From Polytrichum commune (lineage: Eukaryota > Streptophyta > Polytrichopsida > Polytrichales > Polytrichaceae), in the NCBI GenBank assembly GCA_950295325.1, contig OX485803.1:38333554-38397553 (forward strand): a stretch of 64,000 bases of DNA. The letters are read 5' to 3'. The notes under the pieces were generated by a model that saw only the letters and a list, made by a program, of their open reading frames with translations, made no database searches and was not told where the DNA came from. Shown piece after piece: positions 38,557 to 50,738 of the stretch; positions within the stretch are counted from its first letter, which is position 1; each line of letters begins with the position of its first letter. Both the position numbers and the translations under genes were made by a program.

Positions 38557-40821
38557 TGCAATCCAAATGGACACTAAGAATAGACTAAACCACATAAAAG
38601 TTTTGGTTTAACTCCTAACTTCCCAAGCCCACAAGAGGGGTGTTTTGAGTGCATCTCACACAATGTTGGTTGTGGAATTTCCATGGACAAGTTTAGAGGT
38701 TAAAATGGGTTTTATCTAAAGAATCTTGGAATATACAAAGTGAGCTATTTCAATGAAAAAGCTAGGCATGAATAACCCTCTATAATTTTTAGATTATAAC
38801 AATCGAAGGAAGAAATGCACAAGAAAATGCCATGTTACCCCCGCCCCTTCAAAATTTATAATTAAAAAAAATGGAATTCAAAGCAAAATGCTTTTGTGAT
38901 CCACTAGATGGGAACGACTCAATATTTGAGCACCTTCACATACCTAGTCTTATGCCAAAATGTGCAAACGATATTAGGCTAACCACCTTTGCATTTGGAG
39001 CATGCAAGTTATCCCACTTTTATGATTACCTATATGTGAGGAATTCCCCAAAAATTAGAAAGTATCCAAATGTTGAATTGCATAGTCAATGTGAGCATAC
39101 ATGTTGTTTTTACATGAACATTAAGAAAAAAAATACTTTTACCAAAACAAACATCATTGATGTTCATGCAAAGATTGCAATGAACAATTTGGCAACCATC
39201 GATTGGAGTCAACACCTCACATGAGCTTCCAACACAACAAAACCACTACCCACTTTGACAAATGTTTTCCCAATTCTAATCATCTCCAAATTGCATGGCT
39301 CATGTGCATGTAAGTAAATATCCATGTTGCTTGATGTTTATGATTATTTTGATTGTAGATAAATGAGTAAGGTGGCGATAATGTTAAGGAAGAAATCATC
39401 CATCAATTCAAGACGGGTTGCTCGGTGAGTTAGGGGTTAAGCACCCATCTCTACCTTCATTAGCAACCAGGTGCTTTCCCTTGGGTTTAAGGGCCAGTTC
39501 ACATGGGATCCCAAATCCCAAGTCCATTCATGCTAGCAAGTCCCAACATGGAGGCGAAGTCCCACCTTTTGAGCCTCAAGAAACCATCCAAATATGGTTT
39601 ATATTCATTAAAGTTGGACCTTGGTTATTTTATGTAAAAACACTCGCGGGACTTGTGTTGAGAGTTGAGTCTAGCTTTTTTGCTTGACCCAACTCTCAAC
39701 ACAAGTCCCAAGCCTCACCTCCAAAAAGTGTTGCCATGTAGGCATCCATGTCATACAACCCACCCTCAATATGTGTTAACACTCGGAGCACGGGAACTTG
39801 TAACAATTACGTGGGATGAACACTTTAACACTAATTGGGGGTAGCATAGATGATTTGTAACACTTACATGAATGACACTTATGTGGATTTGGAAATTTTT
39901 ATTAAAAAAAACACTTATATAAATAGAGGTTGAAAATACATAAGATACGGATGTCATCATACATCCAAGCATGTGGAAGAACAAACCTCTAGTGATTTCA
40001 TGAGATTCTTGTGCACACCAAGTTCCTATTACCATTTGAAGTGTTCGAATGCTATGCATGAGAGGTGTAACATGAGTCGGTCTTTGTTCCAATTTTTCTT
40101 TATCAAAGTAATTATTTCACTTTTACCATCCTTGAATCCTACTCTATCTACCACCACATCACCAATTTGCACAATGTCAACTTCTTCCATGGGTTCATTG
40201 TCAGCTGCATCATCTTTTTCATCAAACACACCTATTATTTCTACCTCAATAAGTATGTGGGGATCGTTTAGATCAGACTCCAAGTTCCTAATCAACGATC
40301 TCATGTGCATGAGCTCATAGTGGGTCCAATTTCACTCTCCACAGATACCAATGCCAAGTCATTCCAGTCATGTAGCATGATTCATGGTTCATGGTCAACA
40401 ATTTATGTCAATTCCATCCAAACGATAAAACTCCACAGCCTCACTTTCATCCAAACCAACTCTATATCACGGTGAAGCACACTTTCTATCGTTTCTCTCA
40501 ACAATCAACAATCCCAAGTGTATTTTCGGACGCCGTTTTTTCTTCCTTTCTTTCTAGGAGCTCAATTTCCCACCACACATGGGCGATTCCAACACTCATC
40601 AAGGGTGGCCTACCCTCGGGGCTTACGACTCAAAACCCCAAGTGCGAAGGGAGTGAGCCCCATCATCTTGCACCATGCTCTCAACGGCCAAGTGAGAGAA
40701 CACGGATTGAGCTCAAGTGACTTGGGACCCTTGTGTCACGAGCCGTCCCCAAGCCGTCCCCCAACCCCACCCCCATGGGAGGACGCATGTACGGTAATAG
40801 GGGGCAGTAGTATACACATGA
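38557..40821. other. Intergenic stretch with one notable hairpin
   Basis: Open frames at 38871-39224 (+), 39766-40092 (-) and 40029-40310 (-) show no recognised domain. The segment 39419-39500 (GGTTGCTCGGTGAGTTAGG start) is faintly tRNA- or SINE-like but lacks a usable B-box. The hairpin at 39648-39709 is listed separately. Confidence 0.35.
39648..39709. repeat. Perfect 20-bp stem hairpin
   Basis: GGGACTTGTGTTGAGAGTTG (39648-39667) is exactly inverse to 39690-39709, with a 22-base loop containing six T. The size is in the range of a small-RNA precursor or a degenerate mini-transposon. No paired element ends lie outside it. Confidence 0.8.
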
Positions 40822-40829
40822 GTCACCAT

Positions 40830-41492
40830 CTATGTTCCGGGAAAACTGATGGCTAGTTCATTATCAGCCGATGGATTTCCCCTCATGGCCGGTCCAAATT
40901 CCCAACCAATCGGATGGCAATCCGACTATAATTTCAATCCTCCGGCAATTAGTCGATGGACCAAAAAATGTCCCAGAGATGTAGTTGATTCTTCTTGTGA
41001 GTTACTGGATTTCAGCCGGAAGCATCCAAAGCGTTATTTGTCTGGGACATCTGATGATGCACTTGAGGAAGTACCCTAAACCTTAAACTTTTTGAATTAT
41101 GCAACCTTTCCATGACCAAATCGAATTGCTTCTATGAAGAAATGGGGGACCCTTGGCCTTCAAGCGGTGAAGGCATTGCTAGGTTCAATTCCTGCCAAGG
41201 ATATTAACTCTTCAAATTCAAAATTTTGAACATGTCTTTCTTTTCACTTATTCAAGATTTTGTACTAAGAAATGATTTCTAATAACTTTTCAGACATTTT
41301 TTAAACAATTAGTGCCGATATAAATTCCATTTGATCAGATATTGGCCAATGAAAATATGAAAATATAGGCAATTGGCCGATTGATTTTACAAAAGACCGG
41401 CTCTTGTCGATGTAAATTGGAAAAAATCCGACCCTTCGTAGCAACTACTGGCAATTAGCCACTATAAGGCTTCAAAAACTTCCCGAACTCTG
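40830..41492 (+). mobile_element. Non-autonomous hAT element, family A copy 1 (663 bp)
   Basis: Perfect 8-bp target duplications GTCACCAT flank it (40822-40829 and 41493-41500). The ends are short imperfect inverted repeats: left CTATGTTCCGGGAA, inverse of right CAGAGTTCGGGAAG. It is the inverse of 56683-57294 over nearly its whole length; the other copy lacks about 45 bp near the right end (around 41410-41455). A + strand frame at 40849-41079 includes NPPAISRWTKKCP and DSSCELLDFSRKHP, nearly the same in both copies. It carries a tRNA-like motif at 41151-41200. Confidence 0.92.
41151..41200 (+). other. tRNA-like mini-cloverleaf inside hAT family A
   Basis: CCTTGG at the left pairs with CCAAGG at the right as an acceptor-like stem. 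CCTTC and GAAGG enclose AAGCGGT as a D-arm-like hairpin. TAGG and CCTG enclose TTCAATT as a T-arm-like hairpin. The B-box is GGTTCAATTCC (41182-41192) and an A-box-like TTGGCCTTCAAGCGG lies before it. The anticodon arm is absent and the A-B spacing is short, so it is not a working tRNA. The sequence is the same in the other copy (inverse, about 56925-56975). Confidence 0.55.
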
Positions 41493-41619
41493 GTCACCAT
41501 AAGGAGGCAACATACTTATAATAATATGACGATGATGATGATGATGATGTTATACATACTACTATTAATTCCCGGTGCAAAAGTGAGCTGAGAACCAGGG
41601 AGAGTACAGTAGTCCGGGG

Positions 41620-43200
41620 CAGTGTTCAAGATTGAAGCCCTCATATGAGTTTCATTTTGAAGGGCTCTAAAATTTGAGCCCTTCGGTTGAAAGGCTAGTT
41701 CAAATTCAAGACGTCAATTCAGTAATATAGAAATAAAATATAAAAAACTCATATTAAACTTATGCATGATGTATATGGTGCATGCTTCCAATACAATGTG
41801 AAGAATTAAGAATCAACCATCTAACTCCACCTCTTCTAGTGATAATGCCCTACGCTTGTTGGTTCTTGTGCCAATTTTCCAAGATTCAAAAATACTATCC
41901 CAATCCATGAATTCAACTCCTAACCCATTTAGACTAACCCTCATTAAAGCATCTAGTGTGTCAAGGTTGAGTCTAGTTCTCCTTTCACTCTTAACCCAAT
42001 TTTGCTTTGAAAAACCACGCTCACAAACAGCAGTGCTAGTTGGGATCACAAGTATGGCTTGCCATAGCGACATCATAGTTGGCCAATTAATCATGAACTC
42101 CCGGTCATTGCCACAAAAAACCCAAGCTTCTTGCATACTTCAGCGTTCACAAACGGAACATAACATCTCCACGAATTCTAGCAATTCCGCATTGCATTGA
42201 TTAACAAGGTCATCGCTCCAACGGAAATGTGTCACCAACCGGTTCAACCATTGTTCCGTTAATGTCCCTCTGTCCAATTCATCTACGGGATAGTGCTTCG
42301 GGCTAAAAAGTCGGGCCGCATTGAAAATGGACAAGTCAGGAAATCGATCATTGAGTGAATCGATGATCTTCTGCACATACTGCCTCCCCAACATGATGCA
42401 TGCCTCCAATGAGCCTCCTACGTCACACTCGGGCATGGAATCATAATGCAAGATATGCATTTTTTCACACCCAAAACTATCAACATACAATATCTGCCCA
42501 TTGGGTACCACCTCGCGGAGAAACTTTCCTAGGTGTTTGGTTGTCAGGCCAAAACTTACACCCAGATAGTGTCTACGAAACAAGCTGATTGTTACATCAA
42601 TCGTAGAATCTATGCTAGTGATATCTACAAGATCAAACTGAAACTTGCGATTGACCTTATTCAACTCTGATAATATATCAGCTAGCATGTGAATGAAAAA
42701 TTGGAACTGAAGAGAAGTTAGATCCTTGTACCATGTGGGTTCTTCAACCTCCCAAATTTCTAAAATTGCAGGCATACAAAATACCAATCTCTCCATGACC
42801 AAGCCACGGGATAACCATCTCACCGAATGGATCTGTAAAGCTGCACGGGACTCTTCATGGAATGCAAGCAATAATTTCTCCAAAACTCCACGACGAATTA
42901 CTGATTTACCCAACCACTCGTACACCTTATTGGCCACCCGATCAATAAATCCCAAGCACGGAAATTCCAAGTCAGATCGATGTTGAATGAATCATTTGCT
43001 AGGTGTTGAGGTTGTCACTGTAGCGACCTCCTCGTCACTGTAGCGCTACAGTGTTGACGGATGTAAAAATTTTGAGGACGTCAAGTGAAGTTTTCATTTT
43101 GAGTTTGGGGTTGCATTTTGAAGGGTTGTTTTGAGAGAGGTATATTTTGAAGGGCCAAATCGCGTTTGAAGGGCATTGAAGACTTCAATCTTGAACACTG
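41620..43200 (-). mobile_element. hAT transposon, 1581 bp, with exact ends and 8-bp target duplications
   Basis: The target duplication GTCCGGGG lies at 41612-41619 and 43201-43208, perfect on both sides. The terminal inverted repeat CAGTGTTCAAGATTGAAG (18 bases) is exact at both ends. Subterminal regions repeat a TTTGAAGGG-type word several times on both sides, a usual transposase-binding layout. An 18-bp palindrome CACTGTAGCGCTACAGTG lies at 43036-43053. The coding content is a 5'-truncated transposase on the - strand, so the element needs a helper to move. Confidence 0.95.
41813..42991 (-). pseudogene. Truncated hAT transposase (ZNF862/KIAA1586-like type)
   Basis: On the - strand an open frame runs 42991-42143, meets one TGA at 42142-42140, and continues in the same frame to 41813. 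It opens with HRSDLEFPCLGFIDRVANKV, preceded in frame by another TGA, so the zinc-finger and the first catalytic part are missing; about 390 residues remain of a protein that is usually 600-800. SVRWLSRGLVMERL is the HxVRWLS-like block seen in this hAT branch. After the stop, the C-terminal dimerisation region is clear: WPTMMSLWQAILVIPTSTAV, CERGFSKQNWVKSERRTRLN, then LDALMRVSLNGL. The frame is otherwise intact, so decay is recent or the TGA is the main lesion. Encoded in the element 41620-43200. Confidence 0.9.
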
Positions 43201-43208
43201 GTCCGGGG

Positions 43209-43507
43209 GGACTGAATAGGAAACAAGATGGGAAAAGAGGGGGGGGGCATGGTGGGGCCAGGGCAGCCGCAGTCCCTATTGTATATATAGAGGGGCGAAG
43301 AAGGAGGAGAGTGGCTGGCTTGCTTGCTTGAATCTCCAACCTTGTGGGAGGAATCTGGGGAGAGAAGAGGAAGAAGAAGAAGAAGAAGAGGAGAGTATAT
43401 ATGTACCCGCGGCAAGGAGCTGCCCGGGGCAGGCTGTAACTCAGATTTGGACCCCACCTCCCTTGTTCGTGTATATATTTAGTCTTTCCTTTCTTTGGCA
43501 CCCCCTC
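43209..43507. other. Purine/pyrimidine-rich spacer
   Basis: It contains a run of nine G (43239-43247) and a GAA/GAG-rich tract (43365-43396). Open frames on both strands here are low-complexity by-products (Glu runs on one strand, Leu/Phe runs on the other). Confidence 0.5.
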
Positions 43508-44612
43508 CCCCCATGTCACTGAGGCGATGTGGGCACACCGCATCCACGCCGTCCATTCACGGCGTCCCATCCTGCGGTCTACGGAACTTCTCGGGCAGTA
43601 TGGATGGAAAGAAACTTCTGATGGATGAAATTACGGCGGATGACACCTTGGTGTTTGTGAGGTGGAGGGGTTGATTGTTCATCCGGGTTGTGTGAGAGCA
43701 TTTGTGTGGGGTTTTTTTTGGAGGTTCTCAAAGGGTTCCCAAAGTTTTTAACGGAGTTACCCTTAGCTCTACCTTTGGGAAGGGAGAGGCGGGGGTTCTA
43801 TTCTCCCCATCGGCATCGTCTCTCACACAAGTCCTTTTTATTGAAGGATGAGTTTGGAGAGACTCGTCCTAGATTCATAAGTGGATGGAGGTGGGGATCT
43901 CAATCCGATGTGAAGTTTTTTCAAGCTCTACCTGGTGGGAAGAGAAGCCAAAAGTTGGGGCAACATAGGAGCCTTTAGATCTCTCATATCACAATCGACG
44001 ACCGAGATCTTCCTAGCGCGCGAGTTGAGGGGAGGTGTTCACAACGCCTAAGTGACGCTAACCCCCCCCCCCCCACCCCCCGGTCCGCACACCTTCCGGT
44101 CGCGGGCTAGGAGGATCTTGGTTGTTGATTGCGATTTGAGAGATCTAAAGGCTCCCATGCTGCCCCAACTTCTAGCTTCTCTTCCCCTCGGGTAGAGCTT
44201 GAAAGAATAAAACTCCACGTTGGATGAAATCTCCACCTCCTTCCATTCTCGAATCTAGGATGCACATTTCCACACTAAATCCTTCATTAAAAGGGACTTG
44301 TGGTGGAGATGATGCCGACGGGGAGGAATCGAACTCCAAGCCCCTTTCGATGACCATCTGGGGAACTAGGTTGGGAACCTTCAATACCCCACACAAATGT
44401 TCACATACAACCGGACGAACAATCGACCCCTTCACCTTGCAAACATGGGTTTTTTCATCTGCTAGAAGTTCATATGTCGAGGATTTTTTTTTCCCCCGGG
44501 TTGCCCGAGCAATTTCGTAGACCTGGATAGATAGAGCAGCTTGAACGGATGGCCCAAATGCGATCTGCCCACGAAACCACACCCTCCATTCACAACGCCT
44601 CAGTGACATGGC
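43508..44612. repeat. Large imperfect inverted repeat, arms ~520 bp, poly(C) centre
   Basis: From CATGTCACTGAGGCG at 43508 and its inverse CGCCTCAGTGACATG at 44597-44611, the two arms correspond stepwise inward: GGTCTACG, TTTGTGTGGGGT, the AAGTCC(T/C)TTTTA(T/A)TGAAGGAT block, TTTCAAGCTCTACC, GAGCCTTTAGATCTCTCA. The centre holds C13-A-C6 at 44062-44080. Each arm has a B-box-like site followed by similar text (GGGGTTCTATTCTCCCC at about 43788; on the - strand GGAGTTCGATTCCTCCCC at about 44335), resembling the SINE family of this window. The arms may thus be two related SINE-like copies in opposite orientation. The - strand open frame 44172-44672 spans an arm and is not supported as a gene. Confidence 0.75.
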
Positions 44613-47600
44613 CCTGGGCCTCTCCATGGAGTTATGTATTTGTTGACGAAAGGGCTTGATCACGATCACCAAGTGGCCTAGGCTCCACTGCTTAAGTAAG
44701 ATAGCCTAGTGGCCGGGAGAGAGATTTTTGGGCATAATCCGGGTTGATATCCTAGTGTTCCCAGGTGCTCCCGGAAACCATGTTCAGATCTTTCGGTTCT
44801 TTCTATTAAACTAGGTCTTATTCTAATAAAAATTTCTCTAGAAGGTTCCGTAATTTTTTCACGAGTCTTGAAACTCAACCGGTTCGTCTGTACCTAGCAG
44901 CCGGCTCTCCCTGACCATTGAAGATAACTATCACTGCTAAAAAAAACATGGTCTTAAAACACACTTATGATATGACATGGCCGGTCATTGAGACAGGGTC
45001 ATGTTTACATGTGTCGAGTGCAGTCTACAATGGTTGTCATAGAATCAACTTCACACATGTAAATGGGGTCATGTTGCAATGACCACCTGTGTCAAATGGG
45101 AAGTGTGTTCCAGGCTCCACAACCCTACTCACGTGTACTTGTGAATACTCTGGTGATCAAATCCTAGTCGATGGCCAAAGTAGTTTACACATATAACTTC
45201 TCAACTATTTGCACATTCCGAGCCTTCGTTGAGGACAAAGAGAGAAGGAATTATCATATGCGAACGTGTCTCTCATTCCTCCAACATCAAAGCCCTTACA
45301 TAATATGCATCCCGGAGGTTACTTTTTAACCCCTAAATGCCCAAGAAGCCAAAAAGTGGTTGCAACCATTTTCAAAGATATGTCTCTCAAGGCAAACTTT
45401 TCTTCTTCTTTTTACTTTTTTTCCCTCTCACACCTTAACATAATAAAATTGTGCATTTGTCTAGAGCAAAGGGATTGAGAATTTATGTCAATAACTCTAA
45501 GACATGGACCTTGAAGTGGTTGGACCCCTTAATTTTTCTTTGTTAGGAAATTAGCTATTTTGGGAAAATAGCAATGTTGCTGACATTAGTACTTTTGATT
45601 TTTCCCACCAAATTATGCAACTCAAACATTTAGCCAACCATATAAAACATTGAGTGATTTTGATACATATTGGAATTGTATTTTATTTTTGACAAAAAAA
45701 TATATTTGTAAAACGATTTGGTGGAGACCTACGACAAAGATTTATATTCCAACCACACGGATGTGATCTCAAACTAACTCCCTAAAACTTTATCTTGTAT
45801 GCCAATAAAAAAATAAAATTTCTAATCATATTTTTTAGTGCATCTTTAATCCAAGCTAAAACCCCCAAGTTTTAGGGGTTTAAGTTTATTTGTCACCAAA
45901 ATTAGGTTTAAATCCCCCGAATTAGCCTATTGAATGTCATTTAGATGAATCCACAACAAACGCATAGGGAATCAAGTTTCTTATGTTGGATGGACGAGAG
46001 TCTCTCTCTCTCTCTCTCTCTCTTTGGGACGTCACTGGCGAAAATCGTAGAAACAACGTGCAATAAAAACAAGGTCTAATATAATCATTGTAGATAAATT
46101 TTGCAAAAACCATACATATAATATAAGGGATTTTAAAATAGTGAAACATGTTTACATGTAAAATACCATCACATATAATGGCCTCTTTTCTCTAGTCAGT
46201 ATATGTAAATAGCATGGAAACAATTACTAGGGGTAGGGGGTCTAGGGTAGGGTTTGTGTTGGTGCATGAAAAGAGGTAATTTTCTATTGAAAAAGCTTGG
46301 ATGGATGACTTTGCAGGTTGGTTGGCTTGAACGTTACTGAACCAACATATCCAATATGAAGTTAATATTCTCTACTTATGTGCCAGGAGGGAAAATTCCA
46401 ACGCATCGTTTGAAGTACAATATTTTTTCTTTTTTCTTTGGCAGATATAAGTAAAAATAGGTTATTTTTTAACAAATCCCCCAAAAATGTATAATTATTG
46501 ATAGGGTGTATTAAAATATAAGCATTTATCTTTATTATAAAAACAACCATACCTTATAATATTTTTTGCAAGGTAAGTAGCCCCCCGATAAATAAGTCTT
46601 GAGCGCATATGTATGCATTAATATAAGAGGGGTCTCTCTCTCGTGTGGTTAGTTTCACGTATACAATAAAATATTAAAATATAGAAAAGAAATGCCAAAA
46701 AAATGTACATGTGACCATAATGAGCTAAAGTGAGCAACCCGGGAAGGATTTTTGGTATCTTACTAAAAAAAATCTAGTATACTTATAAATCGTGCAAATC
46801 TAGCAAATCAAGACGGCTAAGATTGGATGGCTAGTCTCTACACCTTGATTTACACCATGATTTACCATGATTTACCATGATTTGATAACTTATGATGAAC
46901 CTAAAAGTGTGATCTCTTAGGCTCACACCCCTGGATCCAAAATGAAGACACCAACCTCTTCCACGCAGAAGTATGGCCCCACTAGGTTCTACCTTGTTGC
47001 ATACTTACCTCATACTTACCTCCAAGCAAAATTACCTACATGATATTCACGGTTTTGACATAGCTCTTAGTGCCAACACTACCTAGCCAACATCTGTAGG
47101 GCTATAGAGCAATGTACACGCGTGGTCCATCATGCTTAGCTACTAGCCATTTTTTCCTATTTTTGTGAATTTTTTGACATGTGTGTGGCATTGCCATGGC
47201 TAACAACAAGGTGATAAACTAAACTACAAGACTAACAACTAAGCATGCATGTTTTAAGTTCTAAATTCCTTCGTGCATTCTTCTTGGCAACATAGATAAC
47301 AAGTGGGTATGTATGTGGCCACATGATGTGCGTACACTAACACTTTGGTGTGTTTTGTACATGGCCACAAGTGAGGTTGCCAATCCTAAAGATCTTGCAT
47401 TGGAGTGAGCATAGAATGATGTTACAATCTCAAATGTCTAGTAACTATTTTGGTTTTCTTGCTTGAAACAATCATACTTGAATGATATGAAAATGTTATG
47501 TTTAAGTTTCCGAAGTGCTTAGGATCCCACCCTCCCACCCGAAAAAATTGAAGGGAAGGAAGTTGTTGGGAGGAAAGTTATTTAGACTTTGAGATTACTG
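44613..47600. other. Intergenic stretch without recognised genes
   Basis: A (TC)n tract lies at 46000-46023. Around 46845-46890 CATGATTTAC repeats three times. Nothing else is recognised, and the - strand frames here have no motif. Confidence 0.4.
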
Positions 47601-47635
47601 GAAATGTGCTAAGAAAAACTCTATATGACCTTGAC

Positions 47636-47763
47636 CATAACATTATTTAGATCCGTAAGTGTGTTATGTGGGACTGACATTATTCAACATGATATTCTCC
47701 ACATTCATACTAAATGTACATAATATACCACATAACACACTTATGGATATGAATAATGTTATG
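47636..47763. repeat. Hairpin-forming inverted repeat, 36-base arms
   Basis: The left arm (47636-47671, contains GTAAGTGTGTTATGTGG) is inverse to the right arm (47728-47763) with few mismatches and a 56-base loop. The proportions fit a small-RNA precursor-like fold or a very short transposon with CATAACATTATT ends. Confidence 0.65.
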
Positions 47764-50668
47764 ACTTGAATATGACCTTCTCCTAAAGGATGTTTTTGTC
47801 ACTATTTTGTTTTTAAATAATATGAAAAGCTTTGAACTTATCATGGCATCTCTCTCTCCCCCAATTTTTCTAGTGGCTTATTAGGCATGGGGTTCAATTG
47901 TGGGTGTTTCCAACCAATATTTGTTGTTCATGTCCTGAGGAAGCTCCAACGGCTATCAATTTTGGAGTGAAGAAGCCACTCCTATTCTTGTGAATGTGAG
48001 TCGTGGATGAAAACATATATATTCATCCACCGACATGTATATTTATTCAAAATATGGTGACGTTATCACCTTTTGCCCTTTTTGGGTGTTGATTGGTGAA
48101 TTCATGTGTAAAATAAAAAGTAAGAAATTATATTTCTTTTCCAAAGTTGAGGTAGAAATTTGACTAAAATTTGAAAAAAAAAACATTCTATACAACTTCA
48201 CAAATATTTTTGGGCATGAATTGAAATTAAATTGATTTAAAATTCTTCGAAGTCAAAAGGCTTATGGGACTAGAAGTACATTAAGATGGTGACAAATAGG
48301 TTAATTGTTCCATGAAGGTAATAAGTGTAGTGCCCTTTTTGAGGTAGAGGCTAATATTAACTCAATGATCTAATTGGAATAAAGGCTTGAGACTGCCTGA
48401 TGCTACATTTCAAATATGGAAGGAAATCTATCTCTAATGGAGTTCTAAAGGGGACACTCCAACCTAAAAAATGTGTAGTCTCATGATGCATCCATTCAGT
48501 AGCTGCAAATCATGATGAATTTCATTACAAGTTTCAAGATCCCACACAACATTATGATTTCATCTTACAAGAGTTGTTCTCTTATGAATAAAACCCCATG
48601 TAGGATTTGAATGGGAGTGACTGCTTCTATATTATTATGGGTATCATCCCTCATCAACCTACATCATGGGTGTCACATGGCAATTACCTCAAGGGTAACT
48701 TTCACTTCATTATGAACCTCGAGTTGCATATGGGCACATTTACACCCAAGGAGTGGACTCTTCATTAGAAACCTAAATGATGTGCGTGGCCATTATGAAA
48801 TTACAACCCCCCCCCCCTATACAAGAAGTTTATAAACAAAAACAAATGTATACATACGAAAGGCATGCTATAAAATGGACTCATGTATTTACACCAAGCT
48901 TTTCAATTTAATGTGATAAATGCCTCCACTATGTATAAAAAATATAAACCATGAAGTAAATGATCATTTAATGCACATAAAAACCACCCTCACTTTCCAA
49001 TGAGAAAGTCATTGAACATTTTTACATCCATAGCATGTAACTCAACGATCGTATAAAAAAAACAAAGGCAAGAGCACAATAATTAGGCACAATCCAGAGA
49101 GAAAAACTCGAGAAAGCCCATGAGTGCACCAAGAGCATCTAGTATGTAAATACTAAAATCCATAATCCAAATGCATACCCTAACAAGAACATACATCATA
49201 GTCAATGAGGACTTTTACCATATGACAACAATGAATAAAAACGTGAAGTGGATGAAACTAACACATCTATTTTCAATCTTTTTTTCTAAACCTTAGGGCC
49301 CCCTTTTGTACATCTACCTTTCTTTAAAAAAAAAAACTTCCTAGACGTACACACTAGAGAAAACAATACCTCTCCGTCATGTCAACTATTTAGGGTTTAG
49401 GGTTGTGACACATGTCTCCCACCATTGTTTAAGCTTAGTACATGTATTGTCTCCCTGACATGCAGGAGTTGGTCAAGAACAAGTCTTGGGATTGTATTAA
49501 AGCGAGATGGGTTTGCAATTGTACCAAATGCATCATTTACAAACCTAGTGGGGTTATGTTTGAAAACACTCGTGACTTCTAATAGAAGCATGTGATCTAG
49601 ACAAGGGGATTTGCAAGATATTTTCCAACTTGAAGGGAATTTGCATCTCCTTAGAGTTTACCCCCCCCCCCACCCCAAATGATCTATATTGAGAAGAACA
49701 ACAAGGTATTTGATTCCTAATTTCCCACGAGGACCTTTTTTTGTTCTCGTGAGAAATTTTGGAAGAGTGGATGTGGATGCAAATGAAGAAACAAAAAAGA
49801 TGGTCAAGTGTTTATGTGTCATTACGTGGCATTTGTACTTATTAATAATCAAAAAAAATATTTTTAAAATAAAAATAAGAAGCAACTCACCTTATTTTTC
49901 TTTTATCACAAATGTGATGAGAATTGGTGTGCCACTGGTGAACATTTTCATTCATTGAATGCAATGGAATCACAAAACCCTTGATAAAAAGTGCTTGCTT
50001 GGTCCAAAATTCACTCCTCAAAAATATAAATGTTGTAAGTAAGCTTTAATAGAAATTATCCATGCCTTCTATCCATGACTTGAACCCTAGATTATCCCAA
50101 AATTTGAATTAAAAAATTTAAGCATTTACAATTCATAAGAAATGCACATCAACTCTCTCTCTCTCTCCCTCTCTCTCTCTCCCCTACATGTGCTCATAAT
50201 GCATGAAAGGTTTCAACCACTAGCTATTTGATCTTGATGTATGAGTAAATCATTTAGTCTTGAAATGAACAATGTTTACATGGAGTTCAAAATGTCATTT
50301 AAGGCCACTAACGATATGGATGTGAATTATATGGTTTTTTAACCTTGCAACCTTCATGTTATAGCACATGAACAATACGTGATACTATGTGACAAAAGCT
50401 TGGGCCTTATATCAATGGCATGGTTCCAAAGTCAAATACCCCATGTGCAACAAAGCATGTGACATGATATTTAACACATCGAGGGACCACCTCAATAGGA
50501 TGCACTAACGCTTGTCTCATAGGCATGGTTTGTAAACCGACTATTCACACATGAGTATGTGGCCATGATCTAGGGTGAATCCTCCCTTATTCATGCTGAC
50601 CTAAGATTGGCGTTGTCTCTCTCTCTCCATCACATAAAAAACAAATAATTTTTGGAAGAGACTCTTCT
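47764..50668 (-). repeat. Old interspersed repeats, including the inverted relative of 11200-11800
   Basis: The segment 48750-49350 is the inverse of 11200-11800, and 48360-48480 resembles 1470-1560. Poly(C) runs of 11 lie at 48807-48817 and 49661-49671. A (CT)n tract is at 50153-50183. Open frames near 49397-49958 are unsupported. Confidence 0.45.
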
Positions 50669-50738
50669 TAGATGCTTCGAGCAAGGATAGGGTGAAAAAT
50701 TGTGAGCCAAAATTTTAGGATAATAGTTTCACTATAGG

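Noticed and set aside
39419-39500. A further SINE head (GGTTGCTCGGTGAGTTAGG)
   Set aside because: No B-box at a proper distance, no second copy and no flanking duplication.
41151-41200. Functional tRNA gene
   Set aside because: The B-box and stems are tRNA-like, but there is no anticodon arm and the A-B spacing is too short.
43094-43570. 158-codon open frame rich in Leu, Phe and Pro
   Set aside because: It spans the hAT terminus, a G run and a GAA/CTT tract; low-complexity artefact.
44172-44672. 166-codon open frame on the - strand
   Set aside because: It runs through one arm of a large inverted repeat; the matching arm is full of stops, and no domain is visible.
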